From: Bacillota bacterium
GTDB taxonomy: Bacteria > Bacillota > Clostridia > Lachnospirales > Cellulosilyticaceae
Direction of reading: 5' to 3'
Assembly (NCBI GenBank): GCA_023415525.1
Contig: JAEZKI010000464.1
Location: forward strand, 1 to 6,229
DNA: 6,229 bases
Every line of letters starts with the position of its first letter. Positions within the stretch are counted from its first letter, which is position 1. Below, piece after piece: positions 1 to 4,995 of this stretch. The notes under the pieces were generated by a model. That model worked only from the letters and a program-made list of their open reading frames with translations. It did not search any database and had not been told where the DNA came from. The position numbers and the translations under genes are program-made.

Positions 1-308
1 ATGATAGCCACTTCATCAGCTTTAAGGGGTGTTACATTGCCACCTCCATATTGACAGTCAACGGTGATAAGAAGTCCTTCTACAGAATCCGCCTCATAAT
101 AAGAGATAGGAATATCCAGAAGTTCAATCATTTTCACAAGATTGCTCTTTTGAATTTTAAAGCGACCAGCATAGATGAGTTGAACATCTTTATTAAGGTG
201 CTTGAAGTAAGTATATAAGGCGTAACCAGAAGCAATGGCATCAGCATCAGGATTATCATGACAAAGAATGGAAATTTTATTAAATGGCTCTAACTCCCTA
301 AGTAACAT
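1..308 (-). CDS. DHH-family phosphoesterase, N-terminal part (truncated by window edge)
   Basis: My translation from the ATG at 308 (minus strand) gives about 102 residues and runs off the window at position 1. It begins MLLRELEPFNKISILCHDNP and continues DADAIASGYALY. The HDNPDADAIASG stretch (residues about 17-28) is the first metal-binding motif of the DHH superfamily (H-x-NPDxDA). LLITVDCQ at about residues 81-88 fits motif II, with its conserved Asp. Relatives are cytosolic Mn-dependent enzymes such as NrnA-type oligoribonuclease/pAp phosphatases and cyclic-dinucleotide phosphodiesterases. The motif that would separate these groups (DHH itself and the DHHA1 domain) lies outside the window, so the substrate is open. 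The start is supported by an AAGGAGG ribosome site 5 nt upstream. The gene diverges from the glycosylase homologue at 531 and has its own promoter at 365-393. Confidence 0.85.
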   Translation of the reverse strand, partial: MLLRELEPFNKISILCHDNPDADAIASGYALYTYFKHLNKDVQLIYAGRFKIQKSNLVKMIELLDIPISYYEADSVEGLLITVDCQYGGGNVTPLKADEVAI

Positions 309-364
309 AGAATCCTCCTTGATTCACTCGAATATTTACTGCATGAAATAACCTTACTTTAAGG

Positions 365-393
365 ATAATATATTAAGAGGGAAAATAAAACAA
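365..393 (-). promoter_or_regulatory. Sigma-A type promoter for the DHH phosphoesterase gene
   Basis: On the minus strand there is a -35 TTGTTT (393-388), a 17-bp spacer and a -10 TATTAT (370-365). Each hexamer is a close match to the vegetative consensus and the spacing is ideal. Transcription would start near position 358, leaving a leader of about 50 nt before the ATG at 308 and its AAGGAGG site. The region is very AT-rich, so a chance match is possible, but the orientation and distance fit the gene. Confidence 0.5.
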
Positions 394-442
394 ACATTTT
401 AAATATTTAGTAATATAAACAGGAAAAATATCTTTATCTAAT

Positions 443-473
443 GGTTTTATAATTTATAGAAACCTCTTATAAT
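443..473 (+). promoter_or_regulatory. Candidate -10 box with adjacent inverted repeat, upstream of the glycosylase homologue
   Basis: A consensus TATAAT lies at 468-473, about 58 nt before the ATG at 531. No good -35 hexamer sits 16-18 bp upstream. Instead there is an inverted repeat at 443-464: GGTTT-TATAA, one central T, then TTATA-G-AAACC (10 pairs with one bulged G). The repeat covers the -35 area, so it could be an operator or activator site. The assignment is inference; a second TATAAT at 448-453 lies inside the repeat and could serve instead. Confidence 0.35.
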
Positions 474-530
474 ATTAATCAGAATAGTTTGCAAATAATT
501 AAAACTGTACTTAGTTGAGGGGGAAAAGGG

Positions 531-1355
531 ATGTTAGAGCTTCCAGAAGTAAGAGTAATATCAGAACAGCTAAAAAATCGCGTAGTAGGAAGAAGGGTTC
601 AGCGTGTTATGCCACCAACAAAGGTACACAAATTTTGTTGGTTTAATGGCGAACCCAGTGAGTATGGGGAGAAGCTTAAGGGGAGCAAGATTACAGGAGC
701 AGAAGGCTTTGGTATTTTTGTAGAGATTAACTTTGACAATGGCTATAAGCTTTGTGTGAATGATGGCATTAATATGCGTTTAGTAGACGGTGAAAATAGG
801 CCAAAGGATTTTCAGCTTTTTATAGAGTTTGAAGAGGGTGAAGCCTTGGTATTTACAGTAGCTATGTATGGAGGTATTTATTTATATCAAGGGGAGTATG
901 ATAATAGCTATTATCTAGCAAGTAAGGAGGCCCTTTCTCCTTTTTCAGAAGCTTTTAAGGCGTATTATATGGAGCTATTGGCAAAGAGTAAGCCTAGCTT
1001 AAGTCTGAAGGCTTTTTTAGCTACAGAACAACGCTTCCCTGGTATCGGAAATGGTGTTCTACAGGACATCCTCTTTGAAGCAGGTATGCACCCAAAACGC
1101 AAGCTTCAAACCCTAAGTGAAGAGGATAAGGAAAAGTTGTTTAGGTCCATAACGGAGGTCTTGCTAAAGATGATACAAGGAGGAGGGCGAGATACAGAAA
1201 AGGACCTCTTGGGACAAAAGGGTGGATACAAGACACAAATGTCAAAAAATACAATGGCCCTAAGTTGTCCAAAATGTGGAGGGGAAATTATAAAAGAAAC
1301 ATACTTAGGAGGCTCTGTGTATTATTGTGAGCACTGTCAGCCACTTGTAAAATAA
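531..1355 (+). CDS. Fpg/Nei-family DNA glycosylase homologue with altered active site
   Basis: The 274-residue protein has the length and order of formamidopyrimidine-DNA glycosylase/endonuclease VIII proteins. These cytosolic enzymes excise oxidised bases and nick the abasic site. It opens MLELPEVRVI where the family has MPELPEVE. The helix-two-turn-helix region lies at about 155-190 and contains GIGN (171-174), GVLQDILFEAG and HP. A C-terminal zinc finger has Cys246/249 and Cys266/269 and ends CEHCQ. Three positions are unusual. Pro2, the catalytic N-terminal nucleophile, is Leu. The family Lys57 region (RRAKYLL in E. coli Fpg) reads AEGFGIF. The zinc-finger Arg is replaced by Gly/Ser (LGGSVYYC). 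I recall clostridial proteins annotated as endonuclease VIII that start M[IL]ELPE, so this looks like a diverged subfamily rather than a local mutation. The ATG has a GAGGGGG site 7 nt upstream (517-523). It appears to be a single-gene unit; catalytic activity is uncertain. Confidence 0.85.
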   Translation: MLELPEVRVISEQLKNRVVGRRVQRVMPPTKVHKFCWFNGEPSEYGEKLKGSKITGAEGFGIFVEINFDNGYKLCVNDGINMRLVDGENRPKDFQLFIEFEEGEALVFTVAMYGGIYLYQGEYDNSYYLASKEALSPFSEAFKAYYMELLAKSKPSLSLKAFLATEQRFPGIGNGVLQDILFEAGMHPKRKLQTLSEEDKEKLFRSITEVLLKMIQGGGRDTEKDLLGQKGGYKTQMSKNTMALSCPKCGGEIIKETYLGGSVYYCEHCQPLVK

Positions 1356-1360
1356 TAAGA

Positions 1361-1397
1361 GGGTATATTAAGCCTAGAGCCAACACTTAATATACCT
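1361..1397 (+). terminator. Hairpin after the glycosylase homologue (weak terminator)
   Basis: GGTATATTAAG (1362-1372) pairs perfectly with CTTAATATACC (1386-1396), and a G-T pair extends it at 1361/1397. The loop is 13 nt. The stem starts 5 nt after the stop codon. The downstream sequence CCTTTGACC has no real T run, so termination may be incomplete and could allow some read-through into the gene at 1488. Confidence 0.5.
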
Positions 1398-1414
1398 CCT
1401 TTGACCTATAAGAA

Positions 1415-1444
1415 ATGAAAAGTTTAAAGCAGATGGTGTATAAT
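1415..1444 (+). promoter_or_regulatory. Promoter of the 104-residue protein/WYL regulator unit
   Basis: A consensus -10 TATAAT lies at 1439-1444, preceded at 18 bp by ATGAAA (1415-1420, 4 of 6 matches to TTGACA). Transcription would start near 1451, about 37 nt before the ATG at 1488. This places the first copy of a 16-bp repeat (1453-1468) at the very start of the transcript. An alternative or second promoter is TTGACC (1401-1406), 16 bp, TTTAAA (1423-1428), which begins just after the preceding hairpin. Confidence 0.5.
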
Positions 1445-1452
1445 AAAGACAA

Positions 1453-1508
1453 AATAAATGACTATGTAAAGTAGAAAGGAATCACCTATGCCAATAAATG
1501 ACTTTGTA
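1453..1508 (+). repeat. 16-bp direct repeat flanking the start of the 104-residue gene
   Basis: AATAAATGACTATGTA (1453-1468) and AATAAATGACTTTGTA (1493-1508) match at 15 of 16 positions and are exactly 40 bp apart. The first copy sits in the 5' leader, just after the predicted transcription start. The second lies inside codons 2-7 of the gene at 1488. Four-turn spacing on one face of the helix would suit a pair of regulator-binding sites. The downstream WYL regulator is a natural candidate for binding, by inference only. Confidence 0.55.
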
Positions 1509-1802
1509 GAAACAAGGTTAACTTATCGAAGGATTAAAAGAGAGGGAGATACAGATTATTTTATAGAGACAGATAATTATCCTATTAATCTGCAACTCGA
1601 TTTACCCTATTTATCCCGTATCCAATTTCCACGTTCACGGGCCATTTTAGTGAGGACAACCCCTAAAAGTAAATGGGTGACACTCCATATATTAAGGGAT
1701 ATAGACCTTTATTCAAGCTTTGCAAACTTTGAAATGGCATTAGAGTACGGGCCACTTCACATAGAACAAAAAGAAGGTTATATAGAAGTAAGAAGAAAAT
1801 AG
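1488..1802 (+). CDS. Conserved-looking hypothetical protein, 104 residues
   Basis: I do not recognise this protein. It opens MPINDFVETRLTYRRIKREG. It has no cysteine, no signal peptide and no membrane segment. Alternating hydrophobic and charged stretches (for example residues 40-75, including RIQFPRSRAILVRTT and KWVTLHILRDIDL) suggest a small, mostly beta-strand cytosolic domain. It is rich in Arg and Tyr. The ATG follows AGAAAGGA (1473-1480) with 7 nt spacing. It ends 19 nt before the TTG start of the WYL regulator, so the two genes are very probably co-transcribed and may work together. The protein could be the effector or partner of that regulator, but nothing in its sequence gives a function. 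Codon use resembles the neighbours. That it is a real gene is well supported by the ribosome site, the promoter and the operon spacing. Confidence 0.75.
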   Translation: MPINDFVETRLTYRRIKREGDTDYFIETDNYPINLQLDLPYLSRIQFPRSRAILVRTTPKSKWVTLHILRDIDLYSSFANFEMALEYGPLHIEQKEGYIEVRRK

Positions 1803-1821
1803 ATAAGTGAGGGGAAAGGCT

Positions 1822-2730
1822 TTGAAAATCAATCGTTTAATTGAAATAATGGTACTTCTATTAAATAAACGGACCCTAACAGCTAAAGAGTTAGCTGATC
1901 GCTTTCAGGTTTCTACACGAACCATTTATCGGGATATAGAGATTTTATCAGCCTCTGGAATTCCTGTTTATATGACCCAGGGAGCTGGGGGAGGGATTTC
2001 TCTCCTAGAAGAATATTGTGTTAACCGCACCTGCTTATCAGTAGAAGAGAGAGAAAATCTTATGCTAGCTCTTCAGAGCTTGCAGTCTACTAGCTGTGTA
2101 GAGGTTAAGCCTGCTATGGAAAAGTTGAGGAGTATCTTTAAAAAACAAAATGAGCAAAATTGGGTACAAGTAGATTTATCCAGTTGGGGACCTACTTCCA
2201 TAACTAAAGACAACTTTGATCTTTTAAGGCAAGCTATTTTAGATAGGCGACTGCTTCGCTTTAACTATGTCAATACCATGGGACAAAAGGGGGAGAGGTT
2301 AATAGAGCCTTTGCAACTACTCTATAAAGGACAAGCCTGGTATTTGTATGGGTATTGTCGCCTAAAACATGCCATTCGCTTATTTAAGGTAAGTCGCATT
2401 AAGCAGCCTGTCCTTCAAGAAGAGACCTTTCCTAAAAGAGGGCTAGAAGAAGTTAGAGAAGAAAAGACAGAGATAGATAGTAGCTATTCCATTCATTTAA
2501 AATTAAAGTTTAAACCTTCCAGCCTTTATAGGGTATATGATACTTTTGAAGAAGAAGAAATCTTCCTTACAGAACAAGGAGAGTACGAGGTCAATACTTG
2601 CTTCCCAGAGGGAGAATGGATAGAAAGTTTTATCCTTTCTTTTGGAAATGAAGTGCAAGTTTTAGAGCCTGAGTGGCTTAAAGAACGTATTAAACAAAAG
2701 CTTTTGCAAACTTTACAGCAATATGAGTAG
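1822..2730 (+). CDS. YafY-type WYL-domain transcriptional regulator
   Basis: This is a 302-residue DNA-binding regulator of the HTH-11/WYL family, which usually acts as a repressor or ligand-sensing activator. Residues 1-60 form the winged helix, with LTAKELADRFQVSTRTIYRD (19-38) as the helix-turn-helix and a glycine-rich wing GAGGGISLL. The WYL domain covers about 137-200 and contains the literal WYL at 173-175 (QAWYLYGYCR), with Arg186 and Arg192 in the IRLFKVSRI ligand/nucleic-acid-binding patch. A WCX-like C-terminal domain follows (about 222-295). I chose the TTG at 1822 because GAGGGG (1809-1814) sits 7 nt upstream and the family starts MKINRL. A GTG at 1807 would add five residues but lies within that ribosome site. 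It is the second gene of a two-gene unit with the protein at 1488. Its target is unknown, but autoregulation through the 16-bp repeats is plausible. Confidence 0.9.
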   Translation: MKINRLIEIMVLLLNKRTLTAKELADRFQVSTRTIYRDIEILSASGIPVYMTQGAGGGISLLEEYCVNRTCLSVEERENLMLALQSLQSTSCVEVKPAMEKLRSIFKKQNEQNWVQVDLSSWGPTSITKDNFDLLRQAILDRRLLRFNYVNTMGQKGERLIEPLQLLYKGQAWYLYGYCRLKHAIRLFKVSRIKQPVLQEETFPKRGLEEVREEKTEIDSSYSIHLKLKFKPSSLYRVYDTFEEEEIFLTEQGEYEVNTCFPEGEWIESFILSFGNEVQVLEPEWLKERIKQKLLQTLQQYE

Positions 2731-2760
2731 AGCAAAGACCATGCAAATAAGAAAGATAAG

Positions 2761-2820
2761 AGGGGACAGTTCACAACTTAAGGGGGAAAAGTTGTGAACT
2801 GTCCCTTTATTATTCTTTTT
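2761..2820. terminator. Strong bidirectional terminator between convergent genes
   Basis: GGGACAGTTCACAACTT (2763-2779) pairs perfectly over 17 bp with its complement at 2789-2805, and the loop is 9 nt (AAGGGGGAA). On the plus strand TTTATTATTCTTTTT follows, suiting the WYL regulator. On the minus strand the hairpin is followed by CTTATCTTTCTTATTT, suiting the superoxide dismutase, whose stop lies 32 bp away. The GGGACAGTTC core resembles repeated extragenic hairpins I know from other bacterial genomes, so this may be one copy of a dispersed element recruited as a terminator. Confidence 0.85.
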
Positions 2821-2836
2821 CTTAAGGGGCAAGGTT

Positions 2837-3922
2837 TTACTTGTTTATGGCTTCCTCATAGAGTTGGTTAGCTCTTTGCCAATTAATGAGATTGAACCAA
2901 TTATCAATATAGGCACCACGGTCATTTTGATTTTTAAGATAATGAGCATGCTCCCAGAGGTCGATGGCAACAAGAGGCTTTAATCCCAACGGGATAGGCG
3001 TATTCTGATTAGCTGTAGTTGCTAATAGAAGATTGCCATTAGGGTCTGTAAGTAGCCAAGCCCATCCAGCACCAAAGGTACTAAGGGCTACTTGTTTAAA
3101 CAAAAAGTTCCAGTCCATCGTGCTTCCAAAGTCTCTTATAATAGCTGAGCGAAGAGTACCACTAGGTATTTGATTACTGGAGGGGGATAACCCCTTCCAG
3201 AAAAAACTGTGATTATAGTTGCCCCCAGCATTGTCTGAGATAGCTGGGCGGGCATCTTCAGGAAGTTGATCGCCATAAGCTAAGAGCTCTTCTAGGGTAT
3301 GATTCTTAAGTTCTGGATAAGGTGATAAAAATCTATTGAGTTCAGAGACGTATTTTTGATGGTGTTTCGTGTGATGAATTTGCATGGTTTGTGTATCGAT
3401 ATAAGGTTCTAAGGCAGAATAACTATAGTTGAGGGGTGGGAGGATGAAATTACCCCGATTATCTTTTAGTCCCAGGGTAGGTGTAGCACTCATAGCTTCA
3501 GTAGAAGTACCTGGGATAGTGAGATTAAAAGGAACTTCAGGGGAATTAGGGCTAGTATAAAGCATATAGGGTGTATTTCCCATAGCTCCACTATAATTAA
3601 TAGGACCATTAGGGTTAGTTGAAATAATAATGTTACCAGAAGGAATGTTTGTAGGGGTATTCATGTTGTTAGGCACATTGGGGTTAGGCATATTGGGGCT
3701 AGGCGTATTGGGGTTAGGTATATTAGTGTTAGAGTGAGTAGTTTTGGTATTATTACTATTTAGATGAGTTGAGGTGTTGTTAGAAGTATTATAAGGTGTC
3801 AAATCTTGGGGGGCTGTACGTGGGTTAGAGGTATGAGAAGTATTAGGGGCATTACGGGTATAGTTGCTAGAACGCTTAGGTGTAGCTAATGAGAGAAGTG
3901 CTAGCGATGCAAATTTATTCAT
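2837..3922 (-). CDS. sodA: Mn-type superoxide dismutase with long Asn/Thr/Pro-rich N-terminal extension
   Basis: Residues about 158-361 are a full Fe/Mn superoxide dismutase, which converts superoxide to oxygen and hydrogen peroxide. Metal ligands by motif are His183 (QIHHTKHHQKYV), His238 (NYNHSFFW), Asp321 and His325 (DLWEHAHYL). Gly233-Gly234 (NAGGNYNH) and Gln306 (TANQNTPI) are the manganese-type signatures; the usual AYYL after the last ligand reads AHYL. Residues 1-157 are an extension absent from ordinary enzymes. They comprise a short hydrophobic start (FASLALLSLA, 4-13) that is not a convincing cleavable signal, then a low-complexity tract of Asn, Thr, Ser and Pro with a single acidic residue (Asp40) in the first 128. 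Residues 67-86 hold four five-residue N-x-P-[NS]-[PN] repeats. Clostridial dismutase is known as a spore coat enzyme in C. difficile, so a spore or surface anchoring role for the tail is possible inference. The ATG has GAAAGGA 8 nt upstream (3937-3931). It diverges from rubrerythrin. Confidence 0.93.
   Translation of the reverse strand: MNKFASLALLSLATPKRSSNYTRNAPNTSHTSNPRTAPQDLTPYNTSNNTSTHLNSNNTKTTHSNTNIPNPNTPSPNMPNPNVPNNMNTPTNIPSGNIIISTNPNGPINYSGAMGNTPYMLYTSPNSPEVPFNLTIPGTSTEAMSATPTLGLKDNRGNFILPPLNYSYSALEPYIDTQTMQIHHTKHHQKYVSELNRFLSPYPELKNHTLEELLAYGDQLPEDARPAISDNAGGNYNHSFFWKGLSPSSNQIPSGTLRSAIIRDFGSTMDWNFLFKQVALSTFGAGWAWLLTDPNGNLLLATTANQNTPIPLGLKPLVAIDLWEHAHYLKNQNDRGAYIDNWFNLINWQRANQLYEEAINK
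3669..3728. repeat. Four 15-bp tandem repeats inside the dismutase extension
   Basis: Four consecutive units of the type TTAGGCATATTGGGG occupy 3669-3683, 3684-3698, 3699-3713 and 3714-3728; the last is more diverged. On the minus strand they encode the N-x-P-[NS]-[PN] repeats of the dismutase. Because the unit is a multiple of three, gain or loss of copies would keep the reading frame, so the length may vary between strains. Confidence 0.8.
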
Positions 3923-3953
3923 AAATTATATCCTTTCATTAAATAAGGTATCA

Positions 3954-3968
3954 TTAATATAATATTAA
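3954..3968. promoter_or_regulatory. Perfect 7-1-7 palindrome at the dismutase promoter (candidate operator)
   Basis: TTAATAT-A-ATATTAA is a perfect 15-bp inverted repeat, centred 39 bp upstream of the dismutase ATG. It contains a possible minus-strand -10 (TATTAT, 3964-3959), without a good -35 in front. The 7-1-7 layout is that of PerR/Fur-family boxes (TTATAATNATTATAA), which it matches at 10 of the 14 fixed positions. The sequence is pure A/T in an A/T-rich spacer, so binding is inference. Confidence 0.4.
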
Positions 3969-4068
3969 GTAAGATGACAGTGTGCTCCTAGTTATTTGGA
4001 AAAATGGAAATTTCATAGGGATGTTTTTATGGAAGTATAAGATGATAGACATCAAATGACAAAAAATG

Positions 4069-4142
4069 CTGACAAAAAATATGAAATTTTACAATAATAC
4101 ATATTTGTTGTACTAGAATTAAAAGTGTGTAGAATGTATAAT
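4069..4142 (+). promoter_or_regulatory. Candidate promoter region of rubrerythrin
   Basis: CTGACA (4069-4074), an 18-bp spacer and AATAAT (4093-4098) form a plausible vegetative promoter with a leader of about 90 nt. A consensus TATAAT at 4137-4142 lies closer to the gene but lacks a recognisable -35, so it would need an activator. Two copies of TGACAAAAAAT (4057-4067 and 4070-4080) and an imperfect inverted repeat TACAATAA/TTGTTGTA (4090-4097, 4105-4112) surround the first promoter. The rest of the 276-bp spacer between the divergent genes (3923-4198) shows no small gene or recognisable RNA. Confidence 0.4.
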
Positions 4143-4198
4143 TATATTGTACGATAGGGTATTCGAATGAATATAAAATAATAAGAAGGAGTGGTTAC

Positions 4199-4735
4199 AT
4201 GAACTTAAAAGGTACGAAAACAGAAAAAAACTTGATGGAGGCTTTCGCAGGAGAATCGCAAGCTAGAAATAAGTATACATATTTTGCTTCTAAAGCTAAA
4301 AAAGAGGGTTATACTCAGATTGCCGCTCTATTTGAACAAACAGCAAACAATGAAAAAGAGCATGCAAAGATTTGGTACAAGTTACTTCATGGAGGAATAG
4401 GCAATACAGCAGATAACCTTAAGGATGCTGCTGCAGGTGAGAACTGGGAATGGACAGATATGTATGCAGGTTTTGCCAAAGATGCTAAAGAAGAAGGCTT
4501 TGATCATATTGCCTTTTTATTTGAAGAAGTAGCCAAGATTGAGAAAGAGCATGAAGAACGTTATCTTAAGCTTTTACAGAATGTTGAAGAGAAACAAGTT
4601 TTTCAAAAAGAAGAAGAAGTAGAATGGATTTGTAGTAATTGCGGTCATATTCATAAAGGTAAAGATGCACCTGGCATTTGTCCAGTATGTGCTCATCCAC
4701 AAAGCTATTTTGAAGTAAGAGCAACTAATTATTAA
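4199..4735 (+). CDS. rbr: Rubrerythrin
   Basis: This 178-residue rubrerythrin is a cytosolic peroxidase of anaerobes that reduces hydrogen peroxide to water with electrons passed from NAD(P)H through rubredoxin-like carriers. The N-terminal four-helix ferritin-like domain carries the diiron ligands in the expected order: Glu19 ([10 protein letters not shown]), Glu52 and His55 (NNEKEHAK), Glu81 and Glu84 ([10 protein letters not shown]), Glu115 and His118 (IEKEHEERY). A C-terminal rubredoxin-like [Fe(SCys)4] domain has Cys145/148 (WICSNCGH) and Cys161/164 (GICPVCAH). Length and domain order are typical and nothing is missing. The ATG has AGAAGGAG (4184-4191) 7 nt upstream. The gene is divergent from superoxide dismutase, whose product, peroxide, is its substrate. 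A strong terminator follows 10 nt after the stop, so it is mainly a single-gene transcript. Confidence 0.96.
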   Translation: MNLKGTKTEKNLMEAFAGESQARNKYTYFASKAKKEGYTQIAALFEQTANNEKEHAKIWYKLLHGGIGNTADNLKDAAAGENWEWTDMYAGFAKDAKEEGFDHIAFLFEEVAKIEKEHEERYLKLLQNVEEKQVFQKEEEVEWICSNCGHIHKGKDAPGICPVCAHPQSYFEVRATNY

Positions 4736-4745
4736 ATAACAAACT

Positions 4746-4808
4746 ACCCCCTATACTTGGAGTGATTAAATGTCAATCTATAAATCCAAGTATAGGGGGT
4801 TATTTTTT
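4746..4808 (+). terminator. Rho-independent terminator after rubrerythrin
   Basis: ACCCCCTATACTTGGA (4746-4761) pairs over 16 bp without mismatch with 4785-4800, followed by TATTTTTT. The 23-nt loop is unusually long and contains TATAAA (4779-4784), which may be a -10 box for the small gene downstream. Confidence 0.9.
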
Positions 4809-4848
4809 GGAGAAAATAGAAGTAAATAAGTCATAGAGGAGGCAACAA

Positions 4849-4995
4849 ATGAAAAAAGAAGATAAACGTGAAGCAGAGCTACAAAGTCGTATGGACCATA
4901 TGAAAGATGCTAAAAATGCGGGGAATGGTTTTAAAAGTACTATGAGTTCAGGAACAGTTGGTGCAGGAGATGCCTTTAGTAATACGAAAAGATAG
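4849..4995 (+). CDS. Small hypothetical protein, 48 residues
   Basis: An ATG at 4849 with a near-perfect GAGGAGG ribosome site (4836-4842, 6 nt spacing) opens a 48-codon frame ending TAG at 4993-4995. The product begins MKKEDKREAELQSRMDHMKD. Residues 1-24 are strongly charged and look helical. Residues 25-48 are rich in Gly, Ser, Thr and Ala (STMSSGTVGAGDAF) and probably flexible. There is no cysteine, signal peptide or membrane segment. I do not recognise a family. The gene lies between the rubrerythrin terminator and its own terminator, whose stem begins in the last codons. The excellent ribosome site and immediate terminator argue that it is a real gene. With only about 28 nt between the upstream T run and the ribosome site, its promoter must lie inside the preceding hairpin (TTGGAG 4757-4762, 16 bp, TATAAA 4779-4784, weak), or it depends on read-through. 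Confidence 0.7.
   Translation: MKKEDKREAELQSRMDHMKDAKNAGNGFKSTMSSGTVGAGDAFSNTKR

Noticed and set aside
309..530. Riboswitch or small RNA in the left divergent spacer
   Set aside because: The sequence is mostly A/T runs with no extended stem set, no conserved riboswitch core and no terminator-like hairpin.
1807..1821. GTG start for the WYL regulator, adding five residues
   Set aside because: The GTG overlaps the GAGGGG ribosome site that serves the TTG at 1822, and the family N terminus MKINRL matches the TTG start.
2526..2774. Open frame of 82 codons on the minus strand
   Set aside because: It lies antisense to the C terminus of the WYL regulator and runs into the terminator hairpin. Its Ser/Cys-rich product looks like no protein and there is no ribosome site.
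3669..3728. Short regularly spaced repeats as a CRISPR array
   Set aside because: The units are directly adjacent without spacers, 15 bp long, and encode a protein repeat in frame.
4136..4150. PerR-like box around TATAATTATA upstream of rubrerythrin
   Set aside because: Only the left half fits; the right half breaks down and the 10-bp palindrome has no central base. It is better explained as a -10 box in AT-rich DNA.
4161..4168. ATTCGAAT palindrome in the rubrerythrin leader
   Set aside because: Eight-base palindromes are common by chance; there is no second copy and no flanking symmetry.
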